Assembly (NCBI RefSeq): GCF_019038435.1
Contig: NZ_JAGPOX010000073.1
Location: 1 to 47,673, forward strand
Length of the DNA: 47,673 nt
Origin: Nocardia alni
GTDB lineage: Bacteria; Actinomycetota; Actinomycetes; Mycobacteriales; Mycobacteriaceae
Reading direction: 5' to 3'
Both the position numbers and the translations under genes were made by a program. This document shows, in pieces, positions 7,869 through 16,485 of this stretch; the first letter of the stretch is position 1; the number at the start of each line of letters is the position of its first letter. The notes under the pieces are model-generated. The model made no database searches, had not been told where the DNA came from, and saw only the letters and a program-made list of their open reading frames with translations.

Positions 7869-8435
7869 ATGGCCGACTACACGAATCTGCCTGCCGATCT
7901 GCCGATCCCCGTCGATGACGGCGCGGCAAAGCATTTGCCCGGTAAGGCCCTGCCGCACATGGCACTTCAGGATACCGACGGGACCGCGATCGAACTCGAC
8001 GGGTTGGGCCGGGGTCGTACGGTCATCTACCTGTATCCGATGACCGGCCGCCCGGGCGTCGATCTGCCCGATGGCTGGGATGCGATTCCGGGCGCGCGGG
8101 GCTGTACGCCCGAATCCTGCGCCTTCCGTGACCACTATCGAGATCTGCTGGCCGCCGGCGCCGACGGCGTCTTCGGGCTGTCGGGGCAGGGCGCCGACTA
8201 TCAACGCGAGGCTGTGGAGCGCCTGCAACTGCCGTTCCGGATGCTGTCCGACCCGGCGCTGGCCCTGGCGAAGGCGCTGGAGCTGCCCACCTTCGACGCC
8301 GGCGGGACGACTCTGTACAAGCGGCTCACGCTGATCGTGCGCGACGGCGTGATCGAGTATGTGTTCTACCCGATCTTTCCGCCGGATCGGCATGCCGAAC
8401 AGGTGCTGACTTGGTTGCGGGCGAACCCGGTGTGA
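7869..8435 (+). CDS. Peroxiredoxin, PrxQ/BCP-like AhpC-TSA family
   Basis: A 188-residue thiol peroxidase that would reduce H2O2 and organic peroxides in the cytoplasm. The thioredoxin fold is marked by TVIYLYPMTG and by the active-site segment GCTPESCAFRD: Cys79 is the likely peroxidatic and Cys84 the likely resolving residue, the five-residue spacing of atypical 2-Cys PrxQ enzymes. An insertion of about 15 residues between the TVIYLYP strand and the cysteines (PGVDLPDGWDAIPG) is longer than in Escherichia coli BCP. The ATG follows a stretch with no strong ribosome site, so initiation may be near-leaderless. It converges on the GT39 gene with an 8-base gap. Confidence 0.85.
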   Translation: MADYTNLPADLPIPVDDGAAKHLPGKALPHMALQDTDGTAIELDGLGRGRTVIYLYPMTGRPGVDLPDGWDAIPGARGCTPESCAFRDHYRDLLAAGADGVFGLSGQGADYQREAVERLQLPFRMLSDPALALAKALELPTFDAGGTTLYKRLTLIVRDGVIEYVFYPIFPPDRHAEQVLTWLRANPV

Positions 8436-8443
8436 TTCTTCGG

Positions 8444-9889
8444 TCAGGTCATGTTCAGGTGCCGTAGCCGCGGCCAGAGGGTCTGCCAGGATGCGCGGCG
8501 GCCGGTGCACAGCCATTCGGTCTGGTCGCCGTCGTCGGTGGTGAGTCTGCGGCAGGAGTCGAAATAGGGGCGCAGTTCGTCCGGCGCGGTGCCGACGTAG
8601 AAGGCGTCGCGCGCGGAATCCGGTGGGGGAGGGAAGTATCCGTAGCTGCGGTTGGTGCTGTACACCGTGGGCAGGGTGGGGGTGTAGACGTCCAGGTAGG
8701 CGGCGATGATGTAGGACTGGGCGACGATGGCGGCGTCGCCGCGGTCCTGTGCGGGGAGGTCTGCGTAGGCGGTGGCGGCTTGGTCGGCGATCGTTCGCGG
8801 GGTCTTGCCCTGGTCGGATTGCCATGCGAACCACAGCATTCCGGCGGCCGTGGCGATACTCGCCGCGTACGCGGGCCAGACGACCCAGCCGCGTCGCCCG
8901 CCCGCCAGGCGTCGTCGCTGGAAACCCACGGCGCCCGCGGCGGCGAGCGCGCCGTAGAGGCCGCCGAGGTAGTACGGGCGGCCGACGGTGACGACGAAGA
9001 ATATGTACAGCACCATCGCCGTCACACCGAGAAAACGGTAGGCGCGCAACTCGTTCGCTCGGAGTAATTGCCAAATACCGTAGAGCGACAACACGATTCC
9101 CGCGAATCCCGCCGAGAGGGCCAGTTGCGCGGCCACACCCGTCCGCCCGCCGTACAGCGCGTCGGCCTCCGAGGCCACGACCGGACCCATCCGCAGCTGC
9201 GGCCAGCCATTGCCCGCCTGCCACAGCAACGTCGGCAGCGCGATCAGCACGGCGACCACCACGCCGGCCCACAGCATCGGCCGCCGCAGCAACTCGCGCG
9301 GCCCGAATATCGCGACGGTCCCGAACAGTATGGCGCACAGCAGGAATACCTGGAATTTGGTTTCGGCCGCGATCCCGGCGACGATGCCCAGGGTCGGTAG
9401 CAGCCGATCGTCCCGCACCCGAATCCAGCGCACCACAAGCCAGATCAGCAGCAACCACTGCACGGGTTCGAGGGTGTACGGGGTGGGCCAGTGACCGGTC
9501 AGGGTCGGCCACAGCAGGGTCGCCTGCGCGCCCGCGGTCAGCATCTGGGCCCGCCGGTCGCCGCCGAACTCCCGGGCGATCAGGGCGGCGACGACCACCG
9601 CGCCCGCCGTGGCCAGGATCGCGGGTATCCGCAGCGCGACTACCGACCCGGGGGCGAGCCAGTCCAGCGCGGCCGCCAGCGCCGGAGCCATCGGTGGCTG
9701 ATCGGCCGAACCCCAGGCCAGATGATGCCTGCCGATGGTCAGCATGTACGCCTCGTCGAACCAGTATCCGCCGTCGAAGCTGAACGCCAGGTGGACGATC
9801 GCGACCACTCCGGCGATCGCGAGCACGGCCCTGCTCGCGAAGGCGGGCACCGCCGGGGCCGCTGCCCGGGACTGCACCGTGACCTGCAC
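8444..9889 (-). CDS. Integral-membrane glycosyltransferase, GT39/ArnT-like
   Basis: A 481-residue polytopic membrane enzyme of the ArnT/PMT (GT-C) fold, using a polyprenyl-phosphate sugar to glycosylate a lipid, glycan or protein outside the membrane. The first extracytoplasmic loop carries the acidic motif W-F-D-E-A-Y near residue 45, the usual catalytic/metal-binding element. About ten hydrophobic segments follow (AILATAGAVVVAALIA, LLLIWLVVRW, VFLLCAILFGTVAIF and others), then a soluble tail from about residue 350. The GTG at 9889 is chosen because GGAGG lies 6 bases upstream; a TTG at 9895 is too close to it. Divergent from the lig genes. The acceptor is unknown. Confidence 0.82.
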   Translation of the reverse strand: MQVTVQSRAAAPAVPAFASRAVLAIAGVVAIVHLAFSFDGGYWFDEAYMLTIGRHHLAWGSADQPPMAPALAAALDWLAPGSVVALRIPAILATAGAVVVAALIAREFGGDRRAQMLTAGAQATLLWPTLTGHWPTPYTLEPVQWLLLIWLVVRWIRVRDDRLLPTLGIVAGIAAETKFQVFLLCAILFGTVAIFGPRELLRRPMLWAGVVVAVLIALPTLLWQAGNGWPQLRMGPVVASEADALYGGRTGVAAQLALSAGFAGIVLSLYGIWQLLRANELRAYRFLGVTAMVLYIFFVVTVGRPYYLGGLYGALAAAGAVGFQRRRLAGGRRGWVVWPAYAASIATAAGMLWFAWQSDQGKTPRTIADQAATAYADLPAQDRGDAAIVAQSYIIAAYLDVYTPTLPTVYSTNRSYGYFPPPPDSARDAFYVGTAPDELRPYFDSCRRLTTDDGDQTEWLCTGRRASWQTLWPRLRHLNMT

Positions 9890-10056
9890 GTCCAACCTCC
9901 CTTATCGCACCGTTCAGCAGAATCCTGCCCGCTGCACAGCGCCCGGCACATCCACCGGCGAGGGCGAACCCATGCGACCGAAGTCGGAATCGGATGGATC
10001 GGTCCTCATCCTTCGGGATGACGCCGGGCCCGGAACAGACGCCGGATCCGGGAACG

Positions 10057-10080
10057 ATATTGTCAACAATATTGGTGACA
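10057..10080. promoter_or_regulatory. Overlapping inverted repeats upstream of ligJ
   Basis: ATATTGT-CA-ACAATAT (10057-10072) is a perfect 7-bp inverted repeat and overlaps a second one, TGTCA...TGACA (10061-10080). It lies 45-68 bases upstream of the ligJ ATG in an otherwise GC-rich divergent gap. TTGTnnACAA-like cores are typical of GntR/FCD-type operators in catabolic gene sets; no such regulator is encoded next to it, so the binding protein is unknown. Confidence 0.6.
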
Positions 10081-10124
10081 GTTATGTTGGCTATGCACAC
10101 GGAAGAACGACCCTGGAGCGCCCG

Positions 10125-11150
10125 ATGATCATCGACTGCCATGGCCACTACACGACCGCGCCGCCGGCGCTGGAAGCCTGGCGCAACCAGCAGATCGCCG
10201 GTCTCGACGACCCCTCGCGGGCCCCCTCCCCGGACGATCTGCGAATCGGCGACGACGAACTGCGCGAGAGCATCGCCGCCAATCAGCTGCGGCTGATGGA
10301 CGAACGCGGCATCGACCTCACGGTCTTCTCGCCGCGCGCCTCGTTCATGGCACACCACATCGGGGATTTCGCCGTGTCGTCGCAGTGGGCGACGATCTGC
10401 AACGAGCTCTGCTACCGGGTGAGCACGCTGTTCCCGGATCGTTTCGCGCCCGCCGCGATGCTGCCGCAGTCGCCCGGCGTCGACCCCGCAACCTGTATCC
10501 CGGAGCTGATCCGCTGTGTCGAGGACCTCGGCGCGGTCGCGATCAACCTCAACCCGGACCCGTCCGGCGGCCACTGGACCGCCCCGCCGCTGACCGACCG
10601 GATCTGGTACCCGATCTACGAGAAGATGGCCGAGTACGATATCCCGGCCATGATCCACGTGTCGACCAGCTGCAATCCGGCCTTCCACACCACCGGCGCG
10701 CATTACCTGAACGCCGACACCACCGCGTTCATGCAGCTGATCCAGGGTGATCTGTTCACCGACTTCCCGACCCTGAAGTTCGTGATCCCGCACGGCGGCG
10801 GCGCGGCGCCCTACCACTGGGGGCGGTTTCGCGGCCTGGCCATGGCGCTGAAGAAGCCGGAACTCGAACAGCACGTGATGAACAACGTGTACTTCGATAC
10901 CTGCGTCTACCACCAGCCGGGCATCGACCTGCTGCTGAAGGTCGTCCCGACGAAGAACGTGCTGTTCGCCTCGGAGATGATCGGCGCGGTGCGCGACATC
11001 GACCCGCGCACCGGCCAGTACTTCGACGACACCCGCCGCTACGTCGAGGCCGCCGGACTGCCCGGCGACGAACTGGCCGCCGTGCTGGAGCGCAACGCCC
11101 GCGCGGTCTACCCGCGACTGGACGCGCGGCTGGTGGAGGCGGGCCGATGA
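10125..11150 (+). CDS. ligJ: 4-oxalomesaconate hydratase
   Basis: A 341-residue amidohydrolase-superfamily hydratase converting 4-oxalomesaconate to 4-carboxy-4-hydroxy-2-oxoadipate in the protocatechuate 4,5-cleavage and gallate pathways. It resembles Sphingobium LigJ along its full length: the N-terminus MIIDCHGHYTTAPPALEAW, then FSPRASFMAHHIGDF, NLNPDPSGGHWT, MIHVSTSC, FVIPHGGGAAPYHWGR and NNVYFDTCVYHQPGIDLL. The Asp-x-His-x-His opening and later His residues form the metal site. The ATG at 10125 has GGAG 7 bases upstream. It overlaps ligI by four bases (ATGA), so the two are co-translated. The next step needs an aldolase (LigK-like) not found in this window. Confidence 0.9.
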   Translation: MIIDCHGHYTTAPPALEAWRNQQIAGLDDPSRAPSPDDLRIGDDELRESIAANQLRLMDERGIDLTVFSPRASFMAHHIGDFAVSSQWATICNELCYRVSTLFPDRFAPAAMLPQSPGVDPATCIPELIRCVEDLGAVAINLNPDPSGGHWTAPPLTDRIWYPIYEKMAEYDIPAMIHVSTSCNPAFHTTGAHYLNADTTAFMQLIQGDLFTDFPTLKFVIPHGGGAAPYHWGRFRGLAMALKKPELEQHVMNNVYFDTCVYHQPGIDLLLKVVPTKNVLFASEMIGAVRDIDPRTGQYFDDTRRYVEAAGLPGDELAAVLERNARAVYPRLDARLVEAGR

Positions 11151-12067
11151 GCGCGACGTTCACCAAGTCCGAAGGCTGGCTCGACTGGTACCCGAATCCG
11201 ACGAAGCCGCGGTTCGTGGCGCCGGCGGGCGCGGTGGACGCGCACTGTCACGTCTTCGGGCCGGGCGCGCGGTTCCCCTTCGCCCCGGAGCGCAAATACA
11301 CACCGTGCGACGCGAGCAAGGATCAGCTGTTCGCCCTGCGTGATCATCTCGGCCTGACCCGCACCGTCATCGTGCAGGCCACCTGCCACGGCGCGGACAA
11401 TCGGGCGATGCTGGACGCGGTCCACTCCGCGGGAGGACGCGCGCGCGGCGTCGCGACCGTCCGCCCCGACATCACCGACGCCGAATTGCGCAGGTTGGAC
11501 GAGGCCGGTGTGTGCGGTGTGCGGTTCAACTTCCTCAAGCGCCTGGTCGACACATCCCCGAAGGACGATCTGGTGACGATCGCCGCGAAGATCGCGCCGC
11601 TGGGCTGGCATATCGTCATCTACTTCGAGGCGGCTGACCTGGCGGAGCTCGAGGGCTTCTTCGCCGCCCTGCCGACGCCGCTGGTGGTCGACCATATGGG
11701 CCGCCCGGACGTCGGCCGGCCGGTGGACGGGCCGGAGTTCACGCGGTTCCTGCGCTTCACCGAACGCAATGACGTGTGGGTGAAGGTCAGCTGCCCGGAG
11801 CGACTGTCGATCAGCGGGCCGCCCGCCCTCGACGGCGAACGCGACGCCTATACCGACGTCGTCCCGTTCGCGCGGCGAGTGGTCGAGGAATTTCCCGACC
11901 GGGTGCTGTGGGGCTCCGACTGGCCGCATCCCAATCTCACCGGCCACATGCCCGACGACGGCCTGCTGGTCGACCACATCCCGCATATCGCGCCCACCGC
12001 CGAACTGCAACGAAAACTGTTGGTAGCCAATCCGATGCGGTTGTATTGGCCCGGCGAGATCAGTTGA
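11147..12067 (+). CDS. ligI: 2-pyrone-4,6-dicarboxylate lactonase
   Basis: A 306-residue amidohydrolase that opens 2-pyrone-4,6-dicarboxylate (PDC) to 4-oxalomesaconate, the substrate of LigJ. Family marks are clear: VDAHCHVFGP (metal-binding HxH), YTPCDAS, FALRDHLGL, VIVQATCHG, GVRFNFLKRLVD, VVDHMGRPD and WGSDWPHPN, which supplies the catalytic Asp. LigI does not need a divalent metal in characterised enzymes. The ATG overlaps the ligJ stop. An MFS transporter gene follows immediately. The ring-cleavage dioxygenase and the semialdehyde dehydrogenase (LigAB, LigC) that make PDC are not in the window. Confidence 0.9.
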   Translation: MSATFTKSEGWLDWYPNPTKPRFVAPAGAVDAHCHVFGPGARFPFAPERKYTPCDASKDQLFALRDHLGLTRTVIVQATCHGADNRAMLDAVHSAGGRARGVATVRPDITDAELRRLDEAGVCGVRFNFLKRLVDTSPKDDLVTIAAKIAPLGWHIVIYFEAADLAELEGFFAALPTPLVVDHMGRPDVGRPVDGPEFTRFLRFTERNDVWVKVSCPERLSISGPPALDGERDAYTDVVPFARRVVEEFPDRVLWGSDWPHPNLTGHMPDDGLLVDHIPHIAPTAELQRKLLVANPMRLYWPGEIS

Positions 12068-12090
12068 CCCTTTCGAATTACGGACTGCCG

Positions 12091-13437
12091 ATGCACAGCA
12101 GCAATGCGGCCAACCGGCTCGACCGGCTGCCGATCTCCCGTTTCCATACGATCGTCCTTGTCACCGTCGCCATCGCGTACTTCTTCGAATTCGCCGATAT
12201 CAACAGCTTTTCCATCACCGCGCCGCGGCTGATCAAGCTGTGGAAGGTGAGCGTCGACGAGATCGCCTATGTGACCTCGCTGTCGTTCGTCGGCATGTTC
12301 ATCGGCTCGTTGCTCGCGGGCTGGATGGCCGACCGGTGGGGCCGCAAGCGCGCGCTGATCTGGACCACGCTCGGGTTCTCGGTCTTCTCGCTGGTGGCGG
12401 TGTTCTCGTGGGACATCGTGTCGCTCGGGGTATTTCGCATCCTGACCTCGGCCGGACTCTCGGCGATGACGGTCGTCGCGGTCATCTACGTCAGCGAGAT
12501 CTTCCCGGCCGCGGTGCGCGGGAAGTATCAGGCGTACGCGATCGTCATCGGCATCTGCGGCACCCCTGCCACCAACCTGATCGCCAGCGGGGTGGTTGTG
12601 CTCACGCCTTGGTCGTGGCGGCTGGTGTATCTCTGGGGCGCGCTGGGCTTCGTCGTGCTGTTCCTCGCGCGCTATCTGCCGGAATCGCCGTTGTGGCACG
12701 AGAATCGGGGCGATTACGAGTCCGCAGACGCGGTGCTGCGCGGCATCGAGGCTCGGGTCGAGGCTCAACGCGGCGTCTTGCCCGAACCCGCGCCGCCGGT
12801 GGCCGTCGTCCGGCAGGCCCGGGCGTCGCTGGCGATCCTGTTGCAGCGGCGATATCTGCTGCCTACGTTATTGCTGACCGTGCTGTGGGTGACCCAGTCG
12901 ATCGGGTTCTTCGGGTACTCCAGCTGGGCGCCTTCGCTGCTGTCGAAGCAGGGGTTCAGCGTCCAGAGTTCGACGCTGTACGTGGCGCTGGCCACCGTCG
13001 GCGCGCCGCTGGGCTCGTATCTGGCGGCCCTGGTCACCGATCGGTTCGAACGCAAGTGGTGCCTGGTGGTGTTCGGCACGATCATCGCCGCGTGCGGGCT
13101 GTTCTACGGCCTGACCTTCACTCCGGTGATGATCGTCGCGTTCGGGTTCCTGGTGAACCTGTTCGAGCGCGGATATACCGCCCTCGGCTACGCCTACTCG
13201 CCGGAGCTGTTCGACACCCGTACGCGCTCGCTGGGCACCGGGGTGTCGTACGGGCTCGGCCGGCTGTCGAATGCGGCCGGGCCGTTGATCATCGCTCATC
13301 TGTACACGTGGAGCGGGTATCGGTCGGTGTTCTATTTCATCGCCGGGACGTGGATGGTCGGGGCCGTGGTGGTCGCGCTCTTCGGGCCCCGAGTGCGGCG
13401 CCGCGGGGCCGAGCCGCAGACGGTGCCCGCGGTGTGA
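12091..13437 (+). CDS. MFS transporter, probable aromatic or dicarboxylic acid uptake
   Basis: A 448-residue major-facilitator permease with about twelve membrane segments. LDRLPISRFH opens the protein as in the sugar/aromatic-acid symporter group; the loop 2-3 signature GWMADRWGRKRA and a second GRKR-like repeat in the C-half (TDRFERKWC) are present, as is the sugar-porter-like YLPESPLWH. It directly follows ligI, so import of the aromatic or PDC-pathway substrate is likely. ATG 12091 is used here; a TTG at 12064 overlapping the ligI stop (TTGA) would add nine residues and allow translational coupling, and neither has a strong ribosome site. It converges on mftR. Confidence 0.8.
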   Translation: MHSSNAANRLDRLPISRFHTIVLVTVAIAYFFEFADINSFSITAPRLIKLWKVSVDEIAYVTSLSFVGMFIGSLLAGWMADRWGRKRALIWTTLGFSVFSLVAVFSWDIVSLGVFRILTSAGLSAMTVVAVIYVSEIFPAAVRGKYQAYAIVIGICGTPATNLIASGVVVLTPWSWRLVYLWGALGFVVLFLARYLPESPLWHENRGDYESADAVLRGIEARVEAQRGVLPEPAPPVAVVRQARASLAILLQRRYLLPTLLLTVLWVTQSIGFFGYSSWAPSLLSKQGFSVQSSTLYVALATVGAPLGSYLAALVTDRFERKWCLVVFGTIIAACGLFYGLTFTPVMIVAFGFLVNLFERGYTALGYAYSPELFDTRTRSLGTGVSYGLGRLSNAAGPLIIAHLYTWSGYRSVFYFIAGTWMVGAVVVALFGPRVRRRGAEPQTVPAV

Positions 13438-13464
13438 GATTTCCACTGCCGCATGGGAATTCGG

Positions 13465-14082
13465 TCACATTTCGGTGTTGTCCGGGAATCCGGCGGCCAG
13501 GCTGCGCAGGGCCTGGTCGAGCAGCTCGGTCAGGTCGGACTCCGGGTCGCCGAGCCAGTGCTCGTAGGCGCCGACCGCGACACCCAGGGTGGCGTGGCCG
13601 ATCGCCCGCGGGATGAGGTCGTCGGCGCGCAGGCCGAGGCGCCCGGCGGCGAACTCGGATACCACCGCGCGCCAGCTGCGATAGCGCAGGGTCGAATGCG
13701 CCTGCAGCGCGGGCACGTTGAGGATCAGCTCCAGTCGTTTGCGGTGCCAGGGGAGTTGGGCGACGTCGAAGCGGTTGAACTCGACGACCACCGTGCGGAT
13801 CGCGTCCATGAGCGGCTGATCGGCCGGGCATCGGGCGAAATGCGCACGCATGACCCGCAATTGGTCGCCGAAGTTGCCCCAGACGACGTCGTTCTTGGAT
13901 TCGAAGTAGCGGAAGAACGTGCGTTTGCTGATGCCGACCGACTCGGCGATGTCCTCGACCGTCGTCGCATCGAAACCGCGGCGCCCGAACAGATCGAACG
14001 CGGCCCGTTCCAGCTCGTCGGCGCTGGTCGACGGGCGTCGTCCCCGCTTGATGGGATGGTTCTCGACAGGCTCCGCGTCCAT
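13465..14082 (-). CDS. mftR: Mycofactocin-system TetR regulator
   Basis: A 205-residue TetR-type repressor. The helix-turn-helix is at residues 20-65 (ELERAAFDLFGRRGF, TTVEDIAESVGISKRTFFRYFESKNDVVWGNF), and the SKNDVVWG segment is characteristic of MftR. The ligand-binding core shows RKRLELILNVPALQAHS and WRAVVSEFAAGRLG. It is divergent from mftA with an 85-base gap, its normal place in mycofactocin loci, where MftR represses the cluster and responds to acyl-CoA ligands in characterised mycobacteria. The first 15 residues are a basic, Pro-containing tail. No clear long palindrome was found in the gap, so the operator is not marked. Confidence 0.88.
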   Translation of the reverse strand: MDAEPVENHPIKRGRRPSTSADELERAAFDLFGRRGFDATTVEDIAESVGISKRTFFRYFESKNDVVWGNFGDQLRVMRAHFARCPADQPLMDAIRTVVVEFNRFDVAQLPWHRKRLELILNVPALQAHSTLRYRSWRAVVSEFAAGRLGLRADDLIPRAIGHATLGVAVGAYEHWLGDPESDLTELLDQALRSLAAGFPDNTEM

Positions 14083-14167
14083 ATCCTTCCGCCCCGCTCT
14101 TCCATTTCGTCACCCGGTGCCATTATGCTGTGGGTCACAAGCACAACATGTTCGTCAGGAGCCCGTC

Positions 14168-14278
14168 ATGAGTGATATCGCAACCGAATCGACCCTAGTC
14201 GACGCGTCGGACACCGCCGTCGAGGAGGACCTGCTGATCGAGGAGGTCTCGATCGACGGTATGTGCGGCGTCTACTGA
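14168..14278 (+). CDS. mftA: Mycofactocin precursor peptide
   Basis: A 36-residue ribosomal peptide, too short for routine gene callers. The ATG has AGGAG 7 bases upstream. The acidic leader (residues 1-27) ends in LLIEEVS, and the C-terminus IDGMCGVY is the diagnostic mycofactocin core. In the known pathway MftC, with the chaperone MftB, decarboxylates and cross-links the terminal Val-Tyr, MftE releases the pyrrolidinone AHDP, MftD oxidises it and MftF adds glucose units, giving a redox cofactor for certain dehydrogenases. All core residues are intact, so the precursor looks functional, yet mftB, mftC and mftD do not follow it here. Confidence 0.95.
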   Translation: MSDIATESTLVDASDTAVEEDLLIEEVSIDGMCGVY

Positions 14279-14294
14279 TTCGCGCGGACCGACT

Positions 14295-15080
14295 ATGACC
14301 CCACCCGTCGCCCTAGTCACCGGCGCGGCGCGCGGCATCGGCGCCGCGACCGTGCGTCGTCTGGTCACCCAGGGCTGGCGGGTGGTCGCGGTCGATGTGT
14401 GCGGTGACGATGCCCGGGTGCCGTATGCGCTGGGAACCAAGGCCGAATTGAGTGCGCTCGCGGCCGAGCACGAGGGCAGCGTGGTGGATGTCGTCGCCGA
14501 TGTGCGCGACGTGTCGGCGTTGTCCGGGGCGGTCGAGGTGGCGCGGGAGCGGTTCGGCGGTCTGGACGCCGCCGTGGCCGCCGCCGCGGTCCTGACCGGC
14601 GGGCGCGCGCTGTGGGACGACGACGCGCCGGACTACGAGCCGATGTTCGAGGTCGGCGTGTACGGTGTCGCCAATCTCGCCCGCGTCGCCATACCGGCCA
14701 TGCTCGCCCGGCCCGCGCCCCGGGCCGGGCGTTTCGTCGCACTGGCCTCCGCGGCGGCGCATCACGGCCTGTGGCATCTGGCCGGATACAACGCCGCCAA
14801 ACATGCTGTGGTGGGCCTGATCAAGGGGCTGGCGCACGACCTGAAGGGCACCGGCATCACGGCGACCGCGGTCTCGCCGGGCTCCACTCGCACGCCGATG
14901 CTCGCCGAATCCGCGCGCCTGTACGACCTCGAGTCGGTCGACGTGTTCGCCGAACATGAACTGATCGAACGCATTCTGGAGCCGGAGGAGGTCGCCGCGG
15001 TGGTGACCTGGCTGTGCTCGCGGGAGGCGAGCGCGCTGACCGGCAGCGTGGTGCACGCCGACGGCGGATTCATGCCGTGA
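14295..15080 (+). CDS. Mycofactocin-coupled SDR oxidoreductase
   Basis: A 261-residue short-chain dehydrogenase. The nucleotide site is TGAARGIG (residues 10-16), with Ser152, Tyr165 and Lys169 (YNAAK) of the catalytic set. After strand 2 there is an insertion of about 20 residues (36-58, CGDDARVPYALGT...), the mark of mycofactocin-dependent SDRs, whose NAD is buried and is thought to be re-oxidised by mycofactocin. At the place of the usual catalytic Asn (normally V-N-x-x-G) the sequence reads VGVYG, so Gly121 replaces Asn. It begins 16 bases after mftA, where mftB would usually sit. The substrate is probably an alcohol or aldehyde; unknown. Confidence 0.86.
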   Translation: MTPPVALVTGAARGIGAATVRRLVTQGWRVVAVDVCGDDARVPYALGTKAELSALAAEHEGSVVDVVADVRDVSALSGAVEVARERFGGLDAAVAAAAVLTGGRALWDDDAPDYEPMFEVGVYGVANLARVAIPAMLARPAPRAGRFVALASAAAHHGLWHLAGYNAAKHAVVGLIKGLAHDLKGTGITATAVSPGSTRTPMLAESARLYDLESVDVFAEHELIERILEPEEVAAVVTWLCSREASALTGSVVHADGGFMP

Positions 15081-15102
15081 CAGTGCACGGCGAGGGAATC
15101 AT

Positions 15103-16485
15103 ATGCGCCGCACCGCCGGTCGCGGCGGAGGCAAGCGCCGGCGAGGTGGTGTCGTGAGCGTGCGGGTGCGCCCGGATGCTCGAATGCGTCGATTCCATGC
15201 CGGGCGAATCGTTCTCGGTGGGGCGCCGACGCGGCTGCTGCGGTTGAGTCCGGCGGGTGCGGCGCTCATGGAGAGCTGGCTCGCCGGGGAACCGGTGGGA
15301 GATCGTCCGGGGGAGCGGCGATTGGCGCATCGACTGCTGCGTGCGGGGGTCCTGCATCCGATCGGCGGGGACGGGGCGACTGCCGATGTCACCGTGGTCG
15401 TCCCGGTCAAGGACAATCCGGCTGGTGTACGAGAACTGATGGGCGCCATCGGCGCCGAGGCCGCGCATCGGATCGTGGTGGATGACGGATCCGCGATTCC
15501 GGTGCCGGACGCGACTATTCGCCACACCACAGCACGCGGCCCGGCCGCTGCCCGCAACGCCGGATACCGCTGTGCCCGAACCGATCTCGTCGCATTTCTC
15601 GACTCGGACACCACTCCCGAACCCGGTTGGCTGAATACCGTCGTCCCGCTGTTCGACGACCCGGACGTCGCGGCGGTCGCGCCCCGGATCCGTGCCCGCC
15701 GCACCGGAATCGTGGGCGGGTACGAGTCGCGCAGCTCATGCCTGGACATGGGACCCGAACCGGCGAACGTCCATCCCGGCGGGCGGGTGCGCTATGTGCC
15801 CACCGCGGCACTCGTCGTGCGGCGTGCCGCGCTGGACGCGGTCGGCGGATTCGACGAAACCCTCCGCTACGGCGAGGACGTCGACCTGGTGTGGCGGCTG
15901 GTCGCGGCCGGATATGTCGTTCGCTACCAACCCGATTCGGTGGTGTGGCATTCGCCGCGCGGCACGGTCCGTGAGTGGCTGGTGCAGCGGATCGCCTACG
16001 GCTCGTCGGCCGCACCGCTGGCCCGGCGGCATCCGGGGCTGCTGTATTGTGCGCATCTCAGTGAATCCGTTGCTGTGCAGGCTGTTTCGTCTGTGGCTGG
16101 ATATCCGATCCTCGGGTTCGCCGTCGGCGTTGTCACCGGGGTGCGCACGGCGCATCGGCTGCGTGGACGCGGCCTTCCCCTGCGCACCGCCGCCGGAATC
16201 GCCGCGGCGGGGGAGCTGAGCGCGGCGAATCAGATCGCCGAGGCGATCCGGCGGGTATGGTGGCCGCTCGCGTTGCCGACCCGTCGTGGACGAATCCTCC
16301 TGGCGGCGAGCTATATCCCCGCGGTGTGGCACGCGGTCGGGCAGGCTTGGGGCGTGCGCTGGCTGGCATTGCGCGTCGCCGACGACACCGCCTACGGACT
16401 CGGCGTGTGGCTCGGCTGCCTGCGCGAGCGATCCCTCGAACCGCTCCTGCCCCGGATATCCCGCAACGACGGTACGGCCCGATGA
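15103..16485 (+). CDS. mftF: Mycofactocin glycosyltransferase
   Basis: A 460-residue GT2-family enzyme that in characterised mycobacteria adds beta-1,4-linked glucose units to the mycofactocin head group. Family-typical features are the N-terminal GGAPTRLLRLSPAG, the GT-A core VTVVVPVKDNP (residues 96-106), VVDDGS (125-130), FLDSDTTPEPGW with the metal-binding DSD at 167-169, and GGFDETLRYGEDVDLVWRL with Glu258-Asp259. The C-terminal quarter is helical with hydrophobic patches, suggesting membrane contact. ATG 15103 (GAGGG 7 bases upstream) is used; GTG 15154 with GAGG upstream is a credible alternative because residues 1-17 are Arg/Gly-rich and unlike the family. Overlaps mftE by four bases. 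Confidence 0.9.
   Translation: MRRTAGRGGGKRRRGGVVSVRVRPDARMRRFHAGRIVLGGAPTRLLRLSPAGAALMESWLAGEPVGDRPGERRLAHRLLRAGVLHPIGGDGATADVTVVVPVKDNPAGVRELMGAIGAEAAHRIVVDDGSAIPVPDATIRHTTARGPAAARNAGYRCARTDLVAFLDSDTTPEPGWLNTVVPLFDDPDVAAVAPRIRARRTGIVGGYESRSSCLDMGPEPANVHPGGRVRYVPTAALVVRRAALDAVGGFDETLRYGEDVDLVWRLVAAGYVVRYQPDSVVWHSPRGTVREWLVQRIAYGSSAAPLARRHPGLLYCAHLSESVAVQAVSSVAGYPILGFAVGVVTGVRTAHRLRGRGLPLRTAAGIAAAGELSAANQIAEAIRRVWWPLALPTRRGRILLAASYIPAVWHAVGQAWGVRWLALRVADDTAYGLGVWLGCLRERSLEPLLPRISRNDGTAR

Noticed and set aside
7695..10913. A 1072-codon open frame on the minus strand across the peroxiredoxin, GT39 and ligJ genes
   Set aside because: It is an out-of-frame shadow of three well-supported genes, and its translation is Arg/Gly/Pro-rich without domains.
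14279..15102. A hidden mftB or fragment of mftC beside mftA
   Set aside because: The gaps are only 16 and 22 bases and the SDR gene fills the rest; no radical-SAM CxxxCxxC motif appears in any frame I read.
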